The position numbers and the translations under genes are program-made. The notes beneath the pieces were generated by a model. That model made no database searches. It was given only the letters and a program-made list of their open reading frames with translations, and was not told where the DNA came from. Of a stretch of DNA of 64,000 nt, positions 32,878 through 42,329 are shown in pieces. Every line of letters begins with the position of its first letter. Positions within the stretch are counted from its first letter, which is position 1. The DNA is from Crossiella sp. S99.2 (GTDB lineage Bacteria > Actinomycetota > Actinomycetes > Mycobacteriales > Pseudonocardiaceae), in NCBI RefSeq assembly GCF_023094165.1, contig NZ_JALMDK010000004.1, positions 62,001 to 126,000 on the forward strand, given 5' to 3'.

Positions 32878-33314
32878 GCAGACCCATGCCGGTGCCGGTC
32901 GACGTCGCCGAGCTGGCCGCGCGCGTGCTGCGCCGCCAGCTCGGCGCGCACACCGACCCGCCCGCCACCGGGGTGCAGGTCTCCACCGAGGTGGGCCGGG
33001 GCCGAGACGGCGGACCGCCGTCCCTGCCGTGGCTGCTGGTCGCGGTGGACGGGCACACCTGGCAGTGGCCCGCCATCCAGCGCGCCACGCTGCGCCTGAC
33101 TGCCTGGCACCACACCGAACACGCCGCCGTGGCCCTGGTGGGCCTGGCACTGGGGGTGCTGTGCAACCCCGCCACCGCAACCGGGGCGCTGATCTCGGCC
33201 GAGCCGAACACCGGCCCGGTGGCGGGCACCGACCCCTACACCGGCGAACCGCTGGCCACCGCGAACGCGGTGCTGCTGGTGCGCACCCCCGCCCGCCGTC
33301 CCGGCCCCGGCTGA
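32874..33314 (+). CDS. Tail terminator protein
   Basis: The 146-aa protein from GTG 32874 lies between the neck protein and the tail tube, the standard slot for the terminator that caps the tail. PPSLPWLLVAVDGHTWQWPA and the ALGVLCNPATATGAL segments suit the family. The 144 bases after it (33315-33458) hold no gene. Confidence 0.65.
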   Translation: MSRPMPVPVDVAELAARVLRRQLGAHTDPPATGVQVSTEVGRGRDGGPPSLPWLLVAVDGHTWQWPAIQRATLRLTAWHHTEHAAVALVGLALGVLCNPATATGALISAEPNTGPVAGTDPYTGEPLATANAVLLVRTPARRPGPG

Positions 33315-33458
33315 CCCGGGGCTGCCACACCGCCCCGTCTGCGTGTCCGCGGTCGCGGGCAGCGGCGCCCATCATCCGCCCGGGTCGGTCCCCGCCGGCC
33401 TCGCCGAGCGGGGCGGAGCACACCGCCCCGACCCCACCCCCTACGGAGGCTCCTCCTC

Positions 33459-34085
33459 TTGTCCCTCAACTCCTCCTTCGTGCGCGTGCCCGGCACGGGC
33501 GAGCTGTACCTAGCCGCACCGGGAACACCCGAACCCACCGACGCCACCAGCCCACTTCCGGCCGCCTGGACCGGCCTCGGGCTGACCACCTCCGACGGCG
33601 TGACGCTGAGCCGCAAGATCGAGCGCGAGCCCACCGAGCACTGGCAGACCCTCACCCCCGCCCGATTCATCCTCAAGTCCCACGAGCTGACCGTGAAGTC
33701 CGCCCTCCAGGAGAGCAAGGCGGCCGTGCTGAGCGCCTACTTCTCCGGCATGGTCTTCGCCGAAACCGCAGCCGGGTCCAAGAAGTTCCGGGCGGAGCTG
33801 TCCACCATCCCACGCGGCGACGCCCGCGCGCTGTGCGTGGACTGGACGGATCAGGTCAGTGACACCGAGGTCTACGCCCACCGGCTCTACCTCCCGCGCG
33901 CCGAGGTCACCGAGACCGAAGAGGCGCAGTGGTCGCGCACCCAGGAAGCCCGCTGGGGCTTGACCTTCTCCGCCCTGGCCCCGCCGTCTGGTTCGACCGT
34001 CCTGGCCGTGTGGCTCACCAACGATCCCGCCGTGCTGGCCGCCACCACCCCGCCCGCCGGTCCTGCCGCAGCAGCTGAGAAGTGA
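33459..34085 (+). CDS. Major tail (tube) protein
   Basis: The 208-aa protein, from TTG 33459 after ACGGAGGCTCC, begins with SFVRVPGTGELYLAAPGTPE and has KSHELTVKSALQESKAAVLS. It ends in an Ala/Pro tail. Actinophage tube proteins have this size, start and position, just before the frameshifted chaperone pair. It polymerises into the tail tube around the tape measure. Confidence 0.78.
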   Translation: MSLNSSFVRVPGTGELYLAAPGTPEPTDATSPLPAAWTGLGLTTSDGVTLSRKIEREPTEHWQTLTPARFILKSHELTVKSALQESKAAVLSAYFSGMVFAETAAGSKKFRAELSTIPRGDARALCVDWTDQVSDTEVYAHRLYLPRAEVTETEEAQWSRTQEARWGLTFSALAPPSGSTVLAVWLTNDPAVLAATTPPAGPAAAAEK

Positions 34086-34096
34086 GGAGCCCCACC

Positions 34097-34381
34097 ATGA
34101 CCACCCGCCAGCGCGCCGAGGCCACCAAGGCCAAACCCAAGACCGGCAAGGGAAACGACCCCACCGTGACCTGGCGCGGCCTCAGCTTCACTCTGCCCCG
34201 GGCCGAGGCGTTCCCGCTGGATGCCGTCGAGGCCGAGGAACACGGCAAGCCTCTGCTGGCGCTGCGGCTGATCCTGGGCACCGAGCAGTACGCGCAGTGG
34301 CGCACCGTGGCCGGAACCGTGGCCGATGCTGAGGAGTTCTCCGCCGCCCTGGTCGGGGAGCTGGGGCGGGGAAACCGGTAA
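34097..34381 (+). CDS. Tail assembly chaperone, short form
   Basis: The 94-aa zero-frame product starts MTTRQRAEATKAKPKTGKGN and ends two codons after a slippery heptamer. It contains WRGLSFTLPRAEAFPLDAVE and GTEQYAQWRTVAGTVADAEE. It corresponds to lambda gpG. It helps the tape measure fold and recruits tube subunits. Confidence 0.82.
   Translation: MTTRQRAEATKAKPKTGKGNDPTVTWRGLSFTLPRAEAFPLDAVEAEEHGKPLLALRLILGTEQYAQWRTVAGTVADAEEFSAALVGELGRGNR
34369..34375 (+). other. Programmed -1 frameshift site G GGA AAC
   Basis: In the zero frame the codons are G-GGA-AAC-CGG-TAA. A -1 slip reads GGG-AAA-CCG-GTA-ACG and continues without stop to 34782. The heptamer fits X-XXY-YYZ, and the zero-frame stop follows two codons later, the usual set-up for tail chaperones. 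Confidence 0.85.
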
Positions 34382-34782
34382 CGGTCGCGCGCCTGCTCGG
34401 CCAGCGCGCGACCGCCGAAGCCCTGGAAGCCGACCTACTCCGCGTCTACGGCGTGGATCTGCTTGACCTCTACCGGGGACAGCTGTCCCTGCGCAGGGTG
34501 TGCCTGCTGGTGGAGCACCTGCCCCAGGACGCGGCCCTGTGGCGCACCCTGGCCCCCGACGCCGACTGGACGCGCACAGACCTGTTGCTGCTGGCCGTGG
34601 AACGCAGGCTCACCGCCGTGTGGGCGCTGCTGGCCGGGATGCTCGGCCAGAAGCTCACCGAAGACCAGCTAGCCCCGCCGCTGATTCCCGGCAACACCAC
34701 CGAAAACCCCTCTCCACCGGGAGGGGGTGAACCGGAAACACGCCCCCTGCGAGAGATCGCGCTCATGATGAGGGGAGCGTGA
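34375..34782 (+). CDS. Tail assembly chaperone, frameshift extension (T part)
   Basis: After the -1 slip the frame encodes 135 residues, starting PVTVARLLGQRATAEALEAD and containing WTRTDLLLLAVERRLTAVWA. The full fusion is 228 aa. This frame also has a GTG at 34453, but no ribosome site there, so fusion is the likely product, like gpGT of lambda. The long form binds the tape measure. Confidence 0.78.
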   Translation, partial: PVTVARLLGQRATAEALEADLLRVYGVDLLDLYRGQLSLRRVCLLVEHLPQDAALWRTLAPDADWTRTDLLLLAVERRLTAVWALLAGMLGQKLTEDQLAPPLIPGNTTENPSPPGGGEPETRPLREIALMMRGA

Positions 34783-34785
34783 TCG

Positions 34786-37692
34786 ATGGCCAACGTCGGG
34801 CACGCCTACCTGACGCTTCTCCCGTCCCTGCGCGGAATCTCCCGCGTGATCCGGGACGGAGTCCGGGAGGGCGAACGGGCCGCGCCCGCGCTGGGCATCA
34901 CCGCCGAACTCAGTACGGCGCTGCTGCGCCAGCAGGTCCAGGCGGCCACCCGCGAGGGTGGCCGCCCGGCGCTGCACATCCTGGCCGAGCTGATCTCCCA
35001 GCCCGCAGAGGTTGCCTTCGGCGCGCTGATCCGCCGTATGTCCACTCGGGACATTGACGTGCGGGTAGCCCTGGACAGCTCGGTGGGCACAGCGGTACGC
35101 AGCCTCTCCGCCCTCGGAGAGAGCAGCAACCGCGCCACGGCGCAGTTCACCGCGATGACGGCGGCCGTGGGCGCGGCCACCCTGCGCGGCGCGGTCATGG
35201 CCGCCGCCCTGGCCCAGGCCGCCGGAGCCGTCGGCGCGCTCGGCGGAGCGGCGGCCACCGCCTCCGGCGCGCTGCTGGTGATGCCCGCTGCGGGCCTGGC
35301 CGCCGCCGTCGCGATCAACACCCTGCGCTTGGGGCTGACCGGGTTCTCCGACGCGCTCAGCGCCAGCACCCCGGCAGCCTTCGCCGAAGCCCTCGGCAAG
35401 CTCGCGCCGAACGCCCGCATCGCAGCCACCGAGGTGCGCGCGCTGCGCCCGGCCTTCGACAGCATGCGCCTGGACGTGCAGGACGAACTGTTCGCTGGAC
35501 TCGGGTTCGCTGTGCGAGACCTCGGCGGTCAGTACCTGCCGATCCTGCGCACCGCCCTGACCGGAGTGGCCTCCGAACTCAACATCGCAGCTGGCCAGGT
35601 CACAGGCTTTCTGGAGCAGTGGGACACCGCCGCTGACATCACACTCATCCTGGGCAACGCCCGTACCGCCATCGGCAACCTGACCGGCGCGGTCGCCCCG
35701 CTGGTCTCGGCTTTCACCGACGTGGCCACCGTGGGCAGCACCTTCCTGCCGCAGCTCACTTCCGGCGCGATCGGTGCTGCGCAGTCATTCAGCGAATTCA
35801 TCAGCACAGCAAGGGAATCCGGGAAGCTCGCCGGATGGATCTCTGCCGCCATTGATGTGTTGCGCCAGCTCGGTGCGTTGCTGGGCAACGTGTTCAGCAT
35901 CGTCACCTCGGTGTTCTCCGCCGCTTCCGCATCCGGCGGCAACATGCTGACGGTACTGGTCAACATCACCGGCCAGGTAGCCGAGTTCCTTGAATCAGCG
36001 CAGGGAATCACTGCGCTGCAACAGATTTTCGGCGGGCTGGCCGCCGTGGCCGCTGGCCTCGGTCCGATCGTGGCCGCCATCGGTGAGGCCCTGGTGACCT
36101 CGCTCGCGCCCGCCGTGGCCCAGATCGGACCCATGCTCGGCGACGCGCTGCGCTCCCTGGCCCCGGCTATTGCCCCGCTGGGGCAGATGATCGCCGCGCT
36201 TGCCCCGGTGCTGGCCGTTGCGGCACAGGCGTTCGCCTCCATGCTGGTGCCCGCCGTGGCCGCGCTGGCCCCGGTCGTGGAAGCACTCGCCCCGCCGCTG
36301 AGTGAGGTCATCGGCCTGCTCGGCGGTGCGATCGGCGGAGCTATCGCACAACTCGCGCCGGTCATCGCCGCCCTGTCCGCGGTACTGGCCCCGCTGCTGA
36401 GCCAGCTCGGCGGCCTGATGGTGCAAGCCATCGCACAGGCCGCCCCAGCCCTGGCTACCTTCGCAGCCGCGCTGGTGCCGATCGTGGCCCAGGTCGGCGG
36501 GGCGCTGGTGCAGGCGCTGACCGCCGTCCTGCCGATCCTGGGCGCACTGTCCAACGTGTTCAGCACGGTGTTGCTGGCCGCGCTCAACGCCGTCATGCCC
36601 GTGCTGCCCGTGCTGGTCGACGCGATCACCCAGCTCGCCGAGGTGATCACGACCGCCCTGGCCACCGCCACACCGGTGCTGGCCGAAGTCGGCACCCTGG
36701 TGGGTCAGGTGCTCACTCAAGCGATCACCGGCCTGGCACCGCTGATCCCGCCGTTGGCCGAGGCGTTTCTTGCCGTGGTCAACGCGCTGCTTCCGTTGCT
36801 GCCCATCGTGTTGCAGATCGTGACCGCGCTGTTGCCCCCGTTGATCAACCTGTTGACCTCGCTGATGCCGGTGATCATTCAGGGCGCACACCTGTTCGCC
36901 ACCCTCGTAACCGCGATCACTCCTCTGGTGGAGCTGATCATCAACCTGTTGGTGCCTGTGCTACAGGGGCTGATCGCTGTTGCCACAACGGTGTTCGGCT
37001 CTCTGGCCGCGATCGTCGGCGGTGCGATGCAGGTGGTACGCGGCGTGATCGAAACCGTGCTGGGCCTGATCACCGGCGACTGGGACCGGGCGTGGAACGG
37101 TCTCAAGACCATCGTGTCTGGCATCTGGACGGCCATTTCGGGCGTGGTGCGCTCTGCCATCAACGGCGTGGTGGGCTTCGTCATGTCCTTGAATGAGCGC
37201 ATCCTCAACGTGTTCGGGGGTGCCGGTACCTGGCTGATGCAAGCCGGTCGCGACATGATCAACGGACTGATCAACGGCCTCAAGGCTGGGTGGAACTGGG
37301 TGGTGGACTGGCTCCGCTCCAAGGTCAGTGGCCTGATCGACCAGGTCATGCAGTGGTTGGGCATCCGTTCTCCCTCAACGGTGTTCGCCAAGATCGGTAC
37401 CCAGGTCAGCGCCGGTTTGGCGCTGGGGATCGAGGACACCGCAGCGATCCCGGCCGCCGCAGCCTCCGCCATGGCACAGCGGGTGGCCCGTCAGGGCGTG
37501 ACCGCCCTGCCCGAGGCACGTCCCACCCTGCCCAGCAACGGAAGCCCATCGTCCACTGTGGACGCTGAGGTGATGCAGGCGGCCGTCACGGCCGGAGTCA
37601 TGGCCGCACTCGACCACGCCCGCCTACGGGTGGAGGGCTCCGGGGTGGCCCGTTTGGTCAATGCCACCAACACCAGCAACGCAAGGAGGTGA
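34786..37692 (+). CDS. Tape measure protein
   Basis: The 968-aa protein is Ala/Val/Leu-rich with repeated hydrophobic helices (many ALAPVLA and LLPPLINLL-like segments). A C-terminal section follows (GDWDRAWNGLKTIVSGIWTA, then IRSPSTVFAKIGTQVSAGLA) found in many tape measures. It sets tail length; at about 0.15 nm per residue a tail near 145 nm is expected. No lytic transglycosylase or peptidase domain is visible. It sits directly after the chaperones. Confidence 0.88.
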   Translation: MANVGHAYLTLLPSLRGISRVIRDGVREGERAAPALGITAELSTALLRQQVQAATREGGRPALHILAELISQPAEVAFGALIRRMSTRDIDVRVALDSSVGTAVRSLSALGESSNRATAQFTAMTAAVGAATLRGAVMAAALAQAAGAVGALGGAAATASGALLVMPAAGLAAAVAINTLRLGLTGFSDALSASTPAAFAEALGKLAPNARIAATEVRALRPAFDSMRLDVQDELFAGLGFAVRDLGGQYLPILRTALTGVASELNIAAGQVTGFLEQWDTAADITLILGNARTAIGNLTGAVAPLVSAFTDVATVGSTFLPQLTSGAIGAAQSFSEFISTARESGKLAGWISAAIDVLRQLGALLGNVFSIVTSVFSAASASGGNMLTVLVNITGQVAEFLESAQGITALQQIFGGLAAVAAGLGPIVAAIGEALVTSLAPAVAQIGPMLGDALRSLAPAIAPLGQMIAALAPVLAVAAQAFASMLVPAVAALAPVVEALAPPLSEVIGLLGGAIGGAIAQLAPVIAALSAVLAPLLSQLGGLMVQAIAQAAPALATFAAALVPIVAQVGGALVQALTAVLPILGALSNVFSTVLLAALNAVMPVLPVLVDAITQLAEVITTALATATPVLAEVGTLVGQVLTQAITGLAPLIPPLAEAFLAVVNALLPLLPIVLQIVTALLPPLINLLTSLMPVIIQGAHLFATLVTAITPLVELIINLLVPVLQGLIAVATTVFGSLAAIVGGAMQVVRGVIETVLGLITGDWDRAWNGLKTIVSGIWTAISGVVRSAINGVVGFVMSLNERILNVFGGAGTWLMQAGRDMINGLINGLKAGWNWVVDWLRSKVSGLIDQVMQWLGIRSPSTVFAKIGTQVSAGLALGIEDTAAIPAAAASAMAQRVARQGVTALPEARPTLPSNGSPSSTVDAEVMQAAVTAGVMAALDHARLRVEGSGVARLVNATNTSNARR

Positions 37693-37695
37693 GCC

Positions 37696-38520
37696 GTGCC
37701 GTTCTTCCTCGGCCCGCTCGGGGCACTGCGGGAACTGCCGTCCCCGGCCCCGGACAAGGCACCGGAGGCCACCGCGACCCGGGTGGGTGCGGTACACCGC
37801 TCGCTGACCGGGCGGCCCACGATCGACCGGATCGCGGTGCGGCGCACCTGGGTGCTGTCCTGGCCCTACCTGGACCCAGGCTCGGCGGCCTACCTGGACG
37901 CGCTGCACCTGGGCCTGCTGGACGGCCCGCTGTGGCTGATCGACCCGCAGCGGGTCAACAGGTTGCCGGTGCAGGCCGCCGCGACCGGCACCGGCCTGCG
38001 CTCGGTGCAGGGCTTCACCGCCACCGGCGGCACCCTGCGGTGGATCTCCCAGCCCAGCCCGCTACCCCTCTCCGGTGGCCTGCGCTGGGAGGCCCCGCCC
38101 GGCGGTGGCCAGCTCACCGCCGACACCGAGGTTCCCGCGTTGCCGGGGGAGCCGGTCACCTTCTCCGCCTACGTCTCCGCCGAGGTGGCGGTACGCGCGG
38201 TAGTGGCCGCCTACACCGCCAGCGGCGCGCAACTCACGCTGACCGAGGGCACCCCGATCACCCCCGGGCCGACGCTGCGGCGCACCCACGTCACGGCGCT
38301 GGTGCCCGCCACGGCCGCATACCTCCGCCTCGGCCTGCTCCTCCCCACGGGCGGGCCGGGCGGCGCGGTCACCACCCAAGCCTGGCAGGCCGAGGCCGCC
38401 CCGCAGCCCACGCCGTGGGCGCCGGGGGGCGGGTCCGCCGTGGTCGCGCTGGACTCGGTGACCACCGCCTACCCGCTACCCGGCCTGCACGGCACCACCG
38501 TGACCCTGTGGGAGGTGTGA
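37696..38520 (+). CDS. Distal tail protein
   Basis: The 274-aa protein from GTG 37696 begins MPFFLGPLGALRELPSPAPD and has an RTWVLSWPYLDPGSAAYLDA segment. The second half is strand-rich with FSAYVSAEVAVRAVVAAYTA, like a carbohydrate-binding-module-type jelly roll. It follows the tape measure, the position of Dit-like proteins that cap the tube. The galectin/CBM-like half may help in wall contact. Confidence 0.68.
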   Translation: MPFFLGPLGALRELPSPAPDKAPEATATRVGAVHRSLTGRPTIDRIAVRRTWVLSWPYLDPGSAAYLDALHLGLLDGPLWLIDPQRVNRLPVQAAATGTGLRSVQGFTATGGTLRWISQPSPLPLSGGLRWEAPPGGGQLTADTEVPALPGEPVTFSAYVSAEVAVRAVVAAYTASGAQLTLTEGTPITPGPTLRRTHVTALVPATAAYLRLGLLLPTGGPGGAVTTQAWQAEAAPQPTPWAPGGGSAVVALDSVTTAYPLPGLHGTTVTLWEV

Positions 38521-38524
38521 GCCG

Positions 38525-40774
38525 GTGCAGATGCCCGAGGACACCGCCCTAGCCGCGGCCACCCACGGCGCGGTGCGCACCCCTCTGGTGCGCCTGCGCG
38601 CGGACTGGGACCGCGACGGCCGCTACGCCCATCCGCTCGCCGACCTGACCGAGGTCACCGAGTCGGTGACCGTGGACCGCTCCCTGACCGGGGACCTCCC
38701 GGCCGAGTGTCGCCTTGTCGAGGGCTACACCACCGCCCGCCTGTCGGCGACCCTGGCCGGAGCGCGCAACGGCGACCCGCGCGACATCGCCCGCCTGCTC
38801 TCCCCCTACCGGCGGGACAGCCCGCTGCACGCCCGGCCCCGGGAAGACACCCCGGTCCGCGCTGAGATCGGCTTGGCCACCCAGGACGGCCCGCGCCTGG
38901 TGCCCCAGTTCCACGGCACCACACGGGGTTTGAGCATCAACTCCGCCGAGCGCACGGTGACCCTGGACGCGCTCGACCCGGCTGAGCGCCTACGCAACCC
39001 GGTCACGCTCCCACTCGGCGCGGAACACCGATCCGCCTACTACAACCGCCGGATCTGGCCGTGGCGCAACAGGACGAACACGCAATGGGTCATCGACTAC
39101 GTGTTGCGGCGCAACGGAATCTACTTCTCCCCGCCGCCCCGGACGGACTGCATGTGGGCCATGACCGGGCACGGCGGCGCATGGCCGGACGTCGGCAACC
39201 GTGGTGACGTCACCGGCTTCCCCGAAGAACCCGGCACCCCCGAGTACGTACCGGGCCGCTACGGCCTGGCGCTCAACGGAACCAGCAAGATGTTCGCGCA
39301 GTTCCTCGCACGCTGCGTGCGGGAGTTCCGCCCCGGTCACGGGGCCGGGCACGCCTTTGAGTTCCACCTGTTGGCCGGTGCCAGCAACGCCCTGTCCAGC
39401 AACTCCAGTGGCCTGCTGCTGGGGATGGGCACCAGCGGGCACCAGGACCAGTTCGGCACAACCTTCGACATCCTGTTGCGCGCCAACGGAATTCTTACCC
39501 TTGAGGTCCACACCCAGGGCAACAAGGTGCTGACCCTGGACGGGCCGAGCCTGACCGGAGAACCGGCCTGGCACGCGGTCGGCTGCTGGGTGCACTGGGA
39601 CGCCGAGGTCCACGACTTCACCGCCGTCTGGCACGTGGACGGTGTCCGGCACGGCCCGTACACGGCCACGATCGGCACCCTGTCCACCTACACCGGCGGG
39701 AGGCACGCCACCGTCCTCGGTGCGTCACCGGTTCCGGTGCAGTGCATGCAGATCAGCTACGCCCCGGAGATCCCTGCCGACTGGGGAACCCCGCACGCCT
39801 CCCAAGCCGACCTGGACACGGGGCTGAACTGGATCTACGGCCTGCCCGATGTCGTCTCCGCCGATTCCTGGGAGGTCATCCGCACCGCCGTGGGCGCGGA
39901 GTACGGCGTGGTCGAGTTCGACGAGTCCGGCCGCTTCCGCTTCGCCAACAGGGAAAGCGCCCGCCGACGCGCCAGCGCCGCCCCGGTACGCACCCTGGAC
40001 GCGGCCGTGTCCCTGTCCGGCCTGACCGTCTCAACCTCCCTGGACAGCGTCCGCAACGCCGTCAGCGCCAGCACCGCCCCCCGCTTGCAAGTCACCAGCG
40101 CCGTGACCGTGTGGGAACCCCGCACCCCCGAACAGCTCGACACCATCACCGGACAGTTCTTCGTCACCGTGCAGATGTCGCGCCGGGTCCAGGTGGCCCA
40201 GGCCGACCTGCACGCCCTGTCCCCGCAAGCCTGGGATGACGACGTCCGCCACTCCTTCGTGGCCGTAGACGCCAGCAGCGGCGAGTTCGCCGACGGCGTC
40301 ATCGTGCGGGTGCGGCAGTTCGAGGACGAATCCACAGTGCAGCTCGACATCACCAACCCGCACCCGTTCACCATCCGCTTTGCCCTCGGCGACCGCCCCA
40401 CGTTGCGGATCAACGGACTGGAGATCAGCGACGAACCGGCCACAGACCACCTGTGGGACAACCCGGCCTCCGCGCAGCGCTACGGACGACGGACCTTGGC
40501 CTTGCAGGGCAACGCCTTCCGTCAGGAACCCGGCTCCGCCGCTGCCGTGGCGCGCTCGCTGCTGACCGACCTGGCCGACCCCACACCCGTGCTGGCCGAG
40601 ATCCCCGTACCGGGTGATCCACGGTTGCAGCTCGGCGACGTCGTGACCGTGCTCGACCCGGACGGACTCGGCGGACCGATCCGCGCCAGCGTGATCGGCA
40701 TCCGCCGAACCCTGTCCACAGCAGACGGTCTGTCCGACTCCCTCACCCTGCGCGCCGAACCCCCGGCCCCCTGA
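38525..40774 (+). CDS. Minor tail protein (tail tip / tail-associated lysin-like hub)
   Basis: The 749-aa protein from GTG 38525 starts with a strand-rich hub-like domain (VRLRADWDRDGRYAHPLADL, ...VTVDRSLTGDLPAECRL). A LamG/concanavalin-like central section (GYGLALNGTSKMFAQ-type, residues 240-420) follows, then a C-terminal domain with WEPRTPEQLDTITGQFFVTV. It is probably the main tail tip or receptor-contact protein. It is the last structural gene; no separate fibre gene follows. Confidence 0.7.
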   Translation: MQMPEDTALAAATHGAVRTPLVRLRADWDRDGRYAHPLADLTEVTESVTVDRSLTGDLPAECRLVEGYTTARLSATLAGARNGDPRDIARLLSPYRRDSPLHARPREDTPVRAEIGLATQDGPRLVPQFHGTTRGLSINSAERTVTLDALDPAERLRNPVTLPLGAEHRSAYYNRRIWPWRNRTNTQWVIDYVLRRNGIYFSPPPRTDCMWAMTGHGGAWPDVGNRGDVTGFPEEPGTPEYVPGRYGLALNGTSKMFAQFLARCVREFRPGHGAGHAFEFHLLAGASNALSSNSSGLLLGMGTSGHQDQFGTTFDILLRANGILTLEVHTQGNKVLTLDGPSLTGEPAWHAVGCWVHWDAEVHDFTAVWHVDGVRHGPYTATIGTLSTYTGGRHATVLGASPVPVQCMQISYAPEIPADWGTPHASQADLDTGLNWIYGLPDVVSADSWEVIRTAVGAEYGVVEFDESGRFRFANRESARRRASAAPVRTLDAAVSLSGLTVSTSLDSVRNAVSASTAPRLQVTSAVTVWEPRTPEQLDTITGQFFVTVQMSRRVQVAQADLHALSPQAWDDDVRHSFVAVDASSGEFADGVIVRVRQFEDESTVQLDITNPHPFTIRFALGDRPTLRINGLEISDEPATDHLWDNPASAQRYGRRTLALQGNAFRQEPGSAAAVARSLLTDLADPTPVLAEIPVPGDPRLQLGDVVTVLDPDGLGGPIRASVIGIRRTLSTADGLSDSLTLRAEPPAP

Positions 40775-40869
40775 GCCACGGCGCGCACTCCCTCCCCGCA
40801 CCACAGGCCGAGGAGGTGATGCCGCACGCCTTCACACAATCCCTTGCCCCGCAACGCTGAAAGGACTCT

Positions 40870-40992
40870 GTGACCGCACCTGACGTGCTCTACGACGATG
40901 ACCACCACCCGGCCGAGGTCGAGGTTTCCGACTTCGCCCCGGGCGAGGACGACAACCCGGAATCCCTGATGGGCGAGGAGGTCACCGGCTAA
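40870..40992 (+). CDS. Small acidic 40-aa protein before the endolysin
   Basis: GTG 40870 with AAAGGACTCT upstream opens a 40-codon frame, MTAPDVLYDDDHHPAEVEVS and on, strongly acidic. Its TAA overlaps the endolysin ATG (TAATG). It could be a coupler for lysin translation. Confidence 0.5.
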   Translation: MTAPDVLYDDDHHPAEVEVSDFAPGEDDNPESLMGEEVTG

Positions 40993-41678
40993 TGGCCTAC
41001 CGACTCGCACGCTGCCTGGCCGTGCTCCGCGATGAGGTCAACGCCCGGTGGCCCGGCCGCGACAAGGCCAGCGACGGCTGGATCGGCGACCCGGCCCACG
41101 CCTCCCGCAAGTCCGACCACAACCCGTGGGTCAAGGACAGCAACGGTGTGGGCGTGGTCCGCGCCTATGACTTCGACTCCGGCCACGGGGGCGATACCGG
41201 CATCGGCCTGCACATCGCCGAACATGTCCGCACCCTCGGACAGCGCGGACACCCCGCGCTGGGCAACGGCTCCTACGTGATCTCCGCCCGGCGCATCGCG
41301 TCCCCGGCCTCGGGCTGGTCCTGGCGCACCTACACCGGCACCAACCCCCACGTGAACCACACCCACATTTCCGTCAGCCTGACCCAGTCCGGCTATGACG
41401 CCACCCAGGGCTGGGGGCTCTCCGGCGGTGGCCCCGGCCCAGGGCCGGGAACCAACCCGGGCGGGCGTCCGACCATCCGGCGCGGCAGCACTGGCCCGGC
41501 CGTGGCCGAGGTCCAGCGCATCCTCAATGCCTGGTACCCCAAGCTCGCCCGGCTGGCCACCGATGGCGTCTTCGGTCCGGCCACCCATGCCCGGGTGGTC
41601 TACATGCAGCAGCGCGCCGGACTCGGCGCTGACGGCATCGTCGGCCCGTTGACCTGGCGCAAGCTGCTGGGTGGGTGA
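40992..41678 (+). CDS. Endolysin: zinc peptidase plus peptidoglycan-binding domain
   Basis: The 228-aa protein has an N-terminal VanY/L-Ala-D-Glu-type peptidase (residues 1-125) with the metal-site pattern SRKSDHNPW, AYDFDSGHGG and NHTHISV. A Gly/Pro linker (GGGPGPGPGTNPGG) leads to a C-terminal PG_binding_1 domain (RRGSTGPAVAEVQRILNAWY onward). It cuts peptide stems of the host wall at lysis. No lysin B (mycolate esterase) is seen, fitting a non-mycolate host. Confidence 0.87.
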   Translation: MAYRLARCLAVLRDEVNARWPGRDKASDGWIGDPAHASRKSDHNPWVKDSNGVGVVRAYDFDSGHGGDTGIGLHIAEHVRTLGQRGHPALGNGSYVISARRIASPASGWSWRTYTGTNPHVNHTHISVSLTQSGYDATQGWGLSGGGPGPGPGTNPGGRPTIRRGSTGPAVAEVQRILNAWYPKLARLATDGVFGPATHARVVYMQQRAGLGADGIVGPLTWRKLLGG

Positions 41679-41682
41679 GCCG

Positions 41683-41916
41683 ATGACCGCCCCGACCGCG
41701 GACACCACCCCGCCCGACCCGAACCGCCTGCAGGAAGAGTGCCGGGCGGAGCCTTCCGCCCGGCAGCTCTGCCGCCGGCCTCGCGCAGTGGGGCGGGCAC
41801 TGGTCGTGATCGCAGGCGTCGTCGTGATCGTGCTCGGGCGCAAGCTCCGCGACTACGTCGACCACGCCGAGCACGTCATCCGCACCGGCCTGGCCGAGCT
41901 GGAACACAAGGACTGA
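41683..41916 (+). CDS. Small single-TM protein, holin-cassette candidate
   Basis: The 77-aa protein from ATG 41683 starts MTAPTADTTPPDPNRLQEEC. It has one membrane segment (ALVVIAGVVVIVLGRKL) and a charged tail (RDYVDHAEHVIRTGLAELEHKD). Position next to the endolysin suggests a holin or antiholin/spanin-like role. Confidence 0.6.
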   Translation: MTAPTADTTPPDPNRLQEECRAEPSARQLCRRPRAVGRALVVIAGVVVIVLGRKLRDYVDHAEHVIRTGLAELEHKD

Positions 41917-42056
41917 ACCCCCACCAACTCGGCGACCTCGCACAGCTGACTTTCCTCGGGTGTGCCCTCGCCGGGTTCCTGCTCTCCCGTACCGCCCGCT
42001 GGCTCATCAACACCCCCGAAGCCAGCCCACACCACCACAAAGGAGAACCACCCACC

Positions 42057-42329
42057 TTGCCCACCCCCACCCCCGCGCGACCGCGCCCGCTGCGCACCGC
42101 CGCGTCCTGGATCGGCGGCCTGTCCGCGCTGATCTCCGGACTGGTCGGTTCCGGCCTGCTCACCGGCATCCAGGGAGATGCCCTCACCGGTGCCATCGGC
42201 GCGGTGGTCGCCGTGCTCAGCGCGTTCGGCATCGTGCTGGTCACCGAACGGCGCGTCACCCCGGTAGCCGACCCGCGCGACGACTCCGGCCGTGCCCTGA
42301 CCCTCGACACCGGGGAGGCCACCAGGTGA
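42057..42329 (+). CDS. Holin candidate with two membrane segments
   Basis: TTG 42057, after AAAGGAGAACCACCCACC, opens a 90-aa frame with SWIGGLSALISGLVGSGLL and GAIGAVVAVLSAFGIVLV as membrane segments, then a charged tail. The same frame upstream (41913-42056) also looks coding (LAQLTFLGCALAGFLLSRTA, another membrane segment) but has no ATG, GTG or TTG. The real protein may be longer via a CTG start or reinitiation. Confidence 0.62.
   Translation: MPTPTPARPRPLRTAASWIGGLSALISGLVGSGLLTGIQGDALTGAIGAVVAVLSAFGIVLVTERRVTPVADPRDDSGRALTLDTGEATR

Noticed and set aside
40816..40860. 14-codon frame after GAGGAGGTG upstream of the lysis region
   Set aside because: The ribosome-site-like string overlaps the start itself and the peptide is too short to support.
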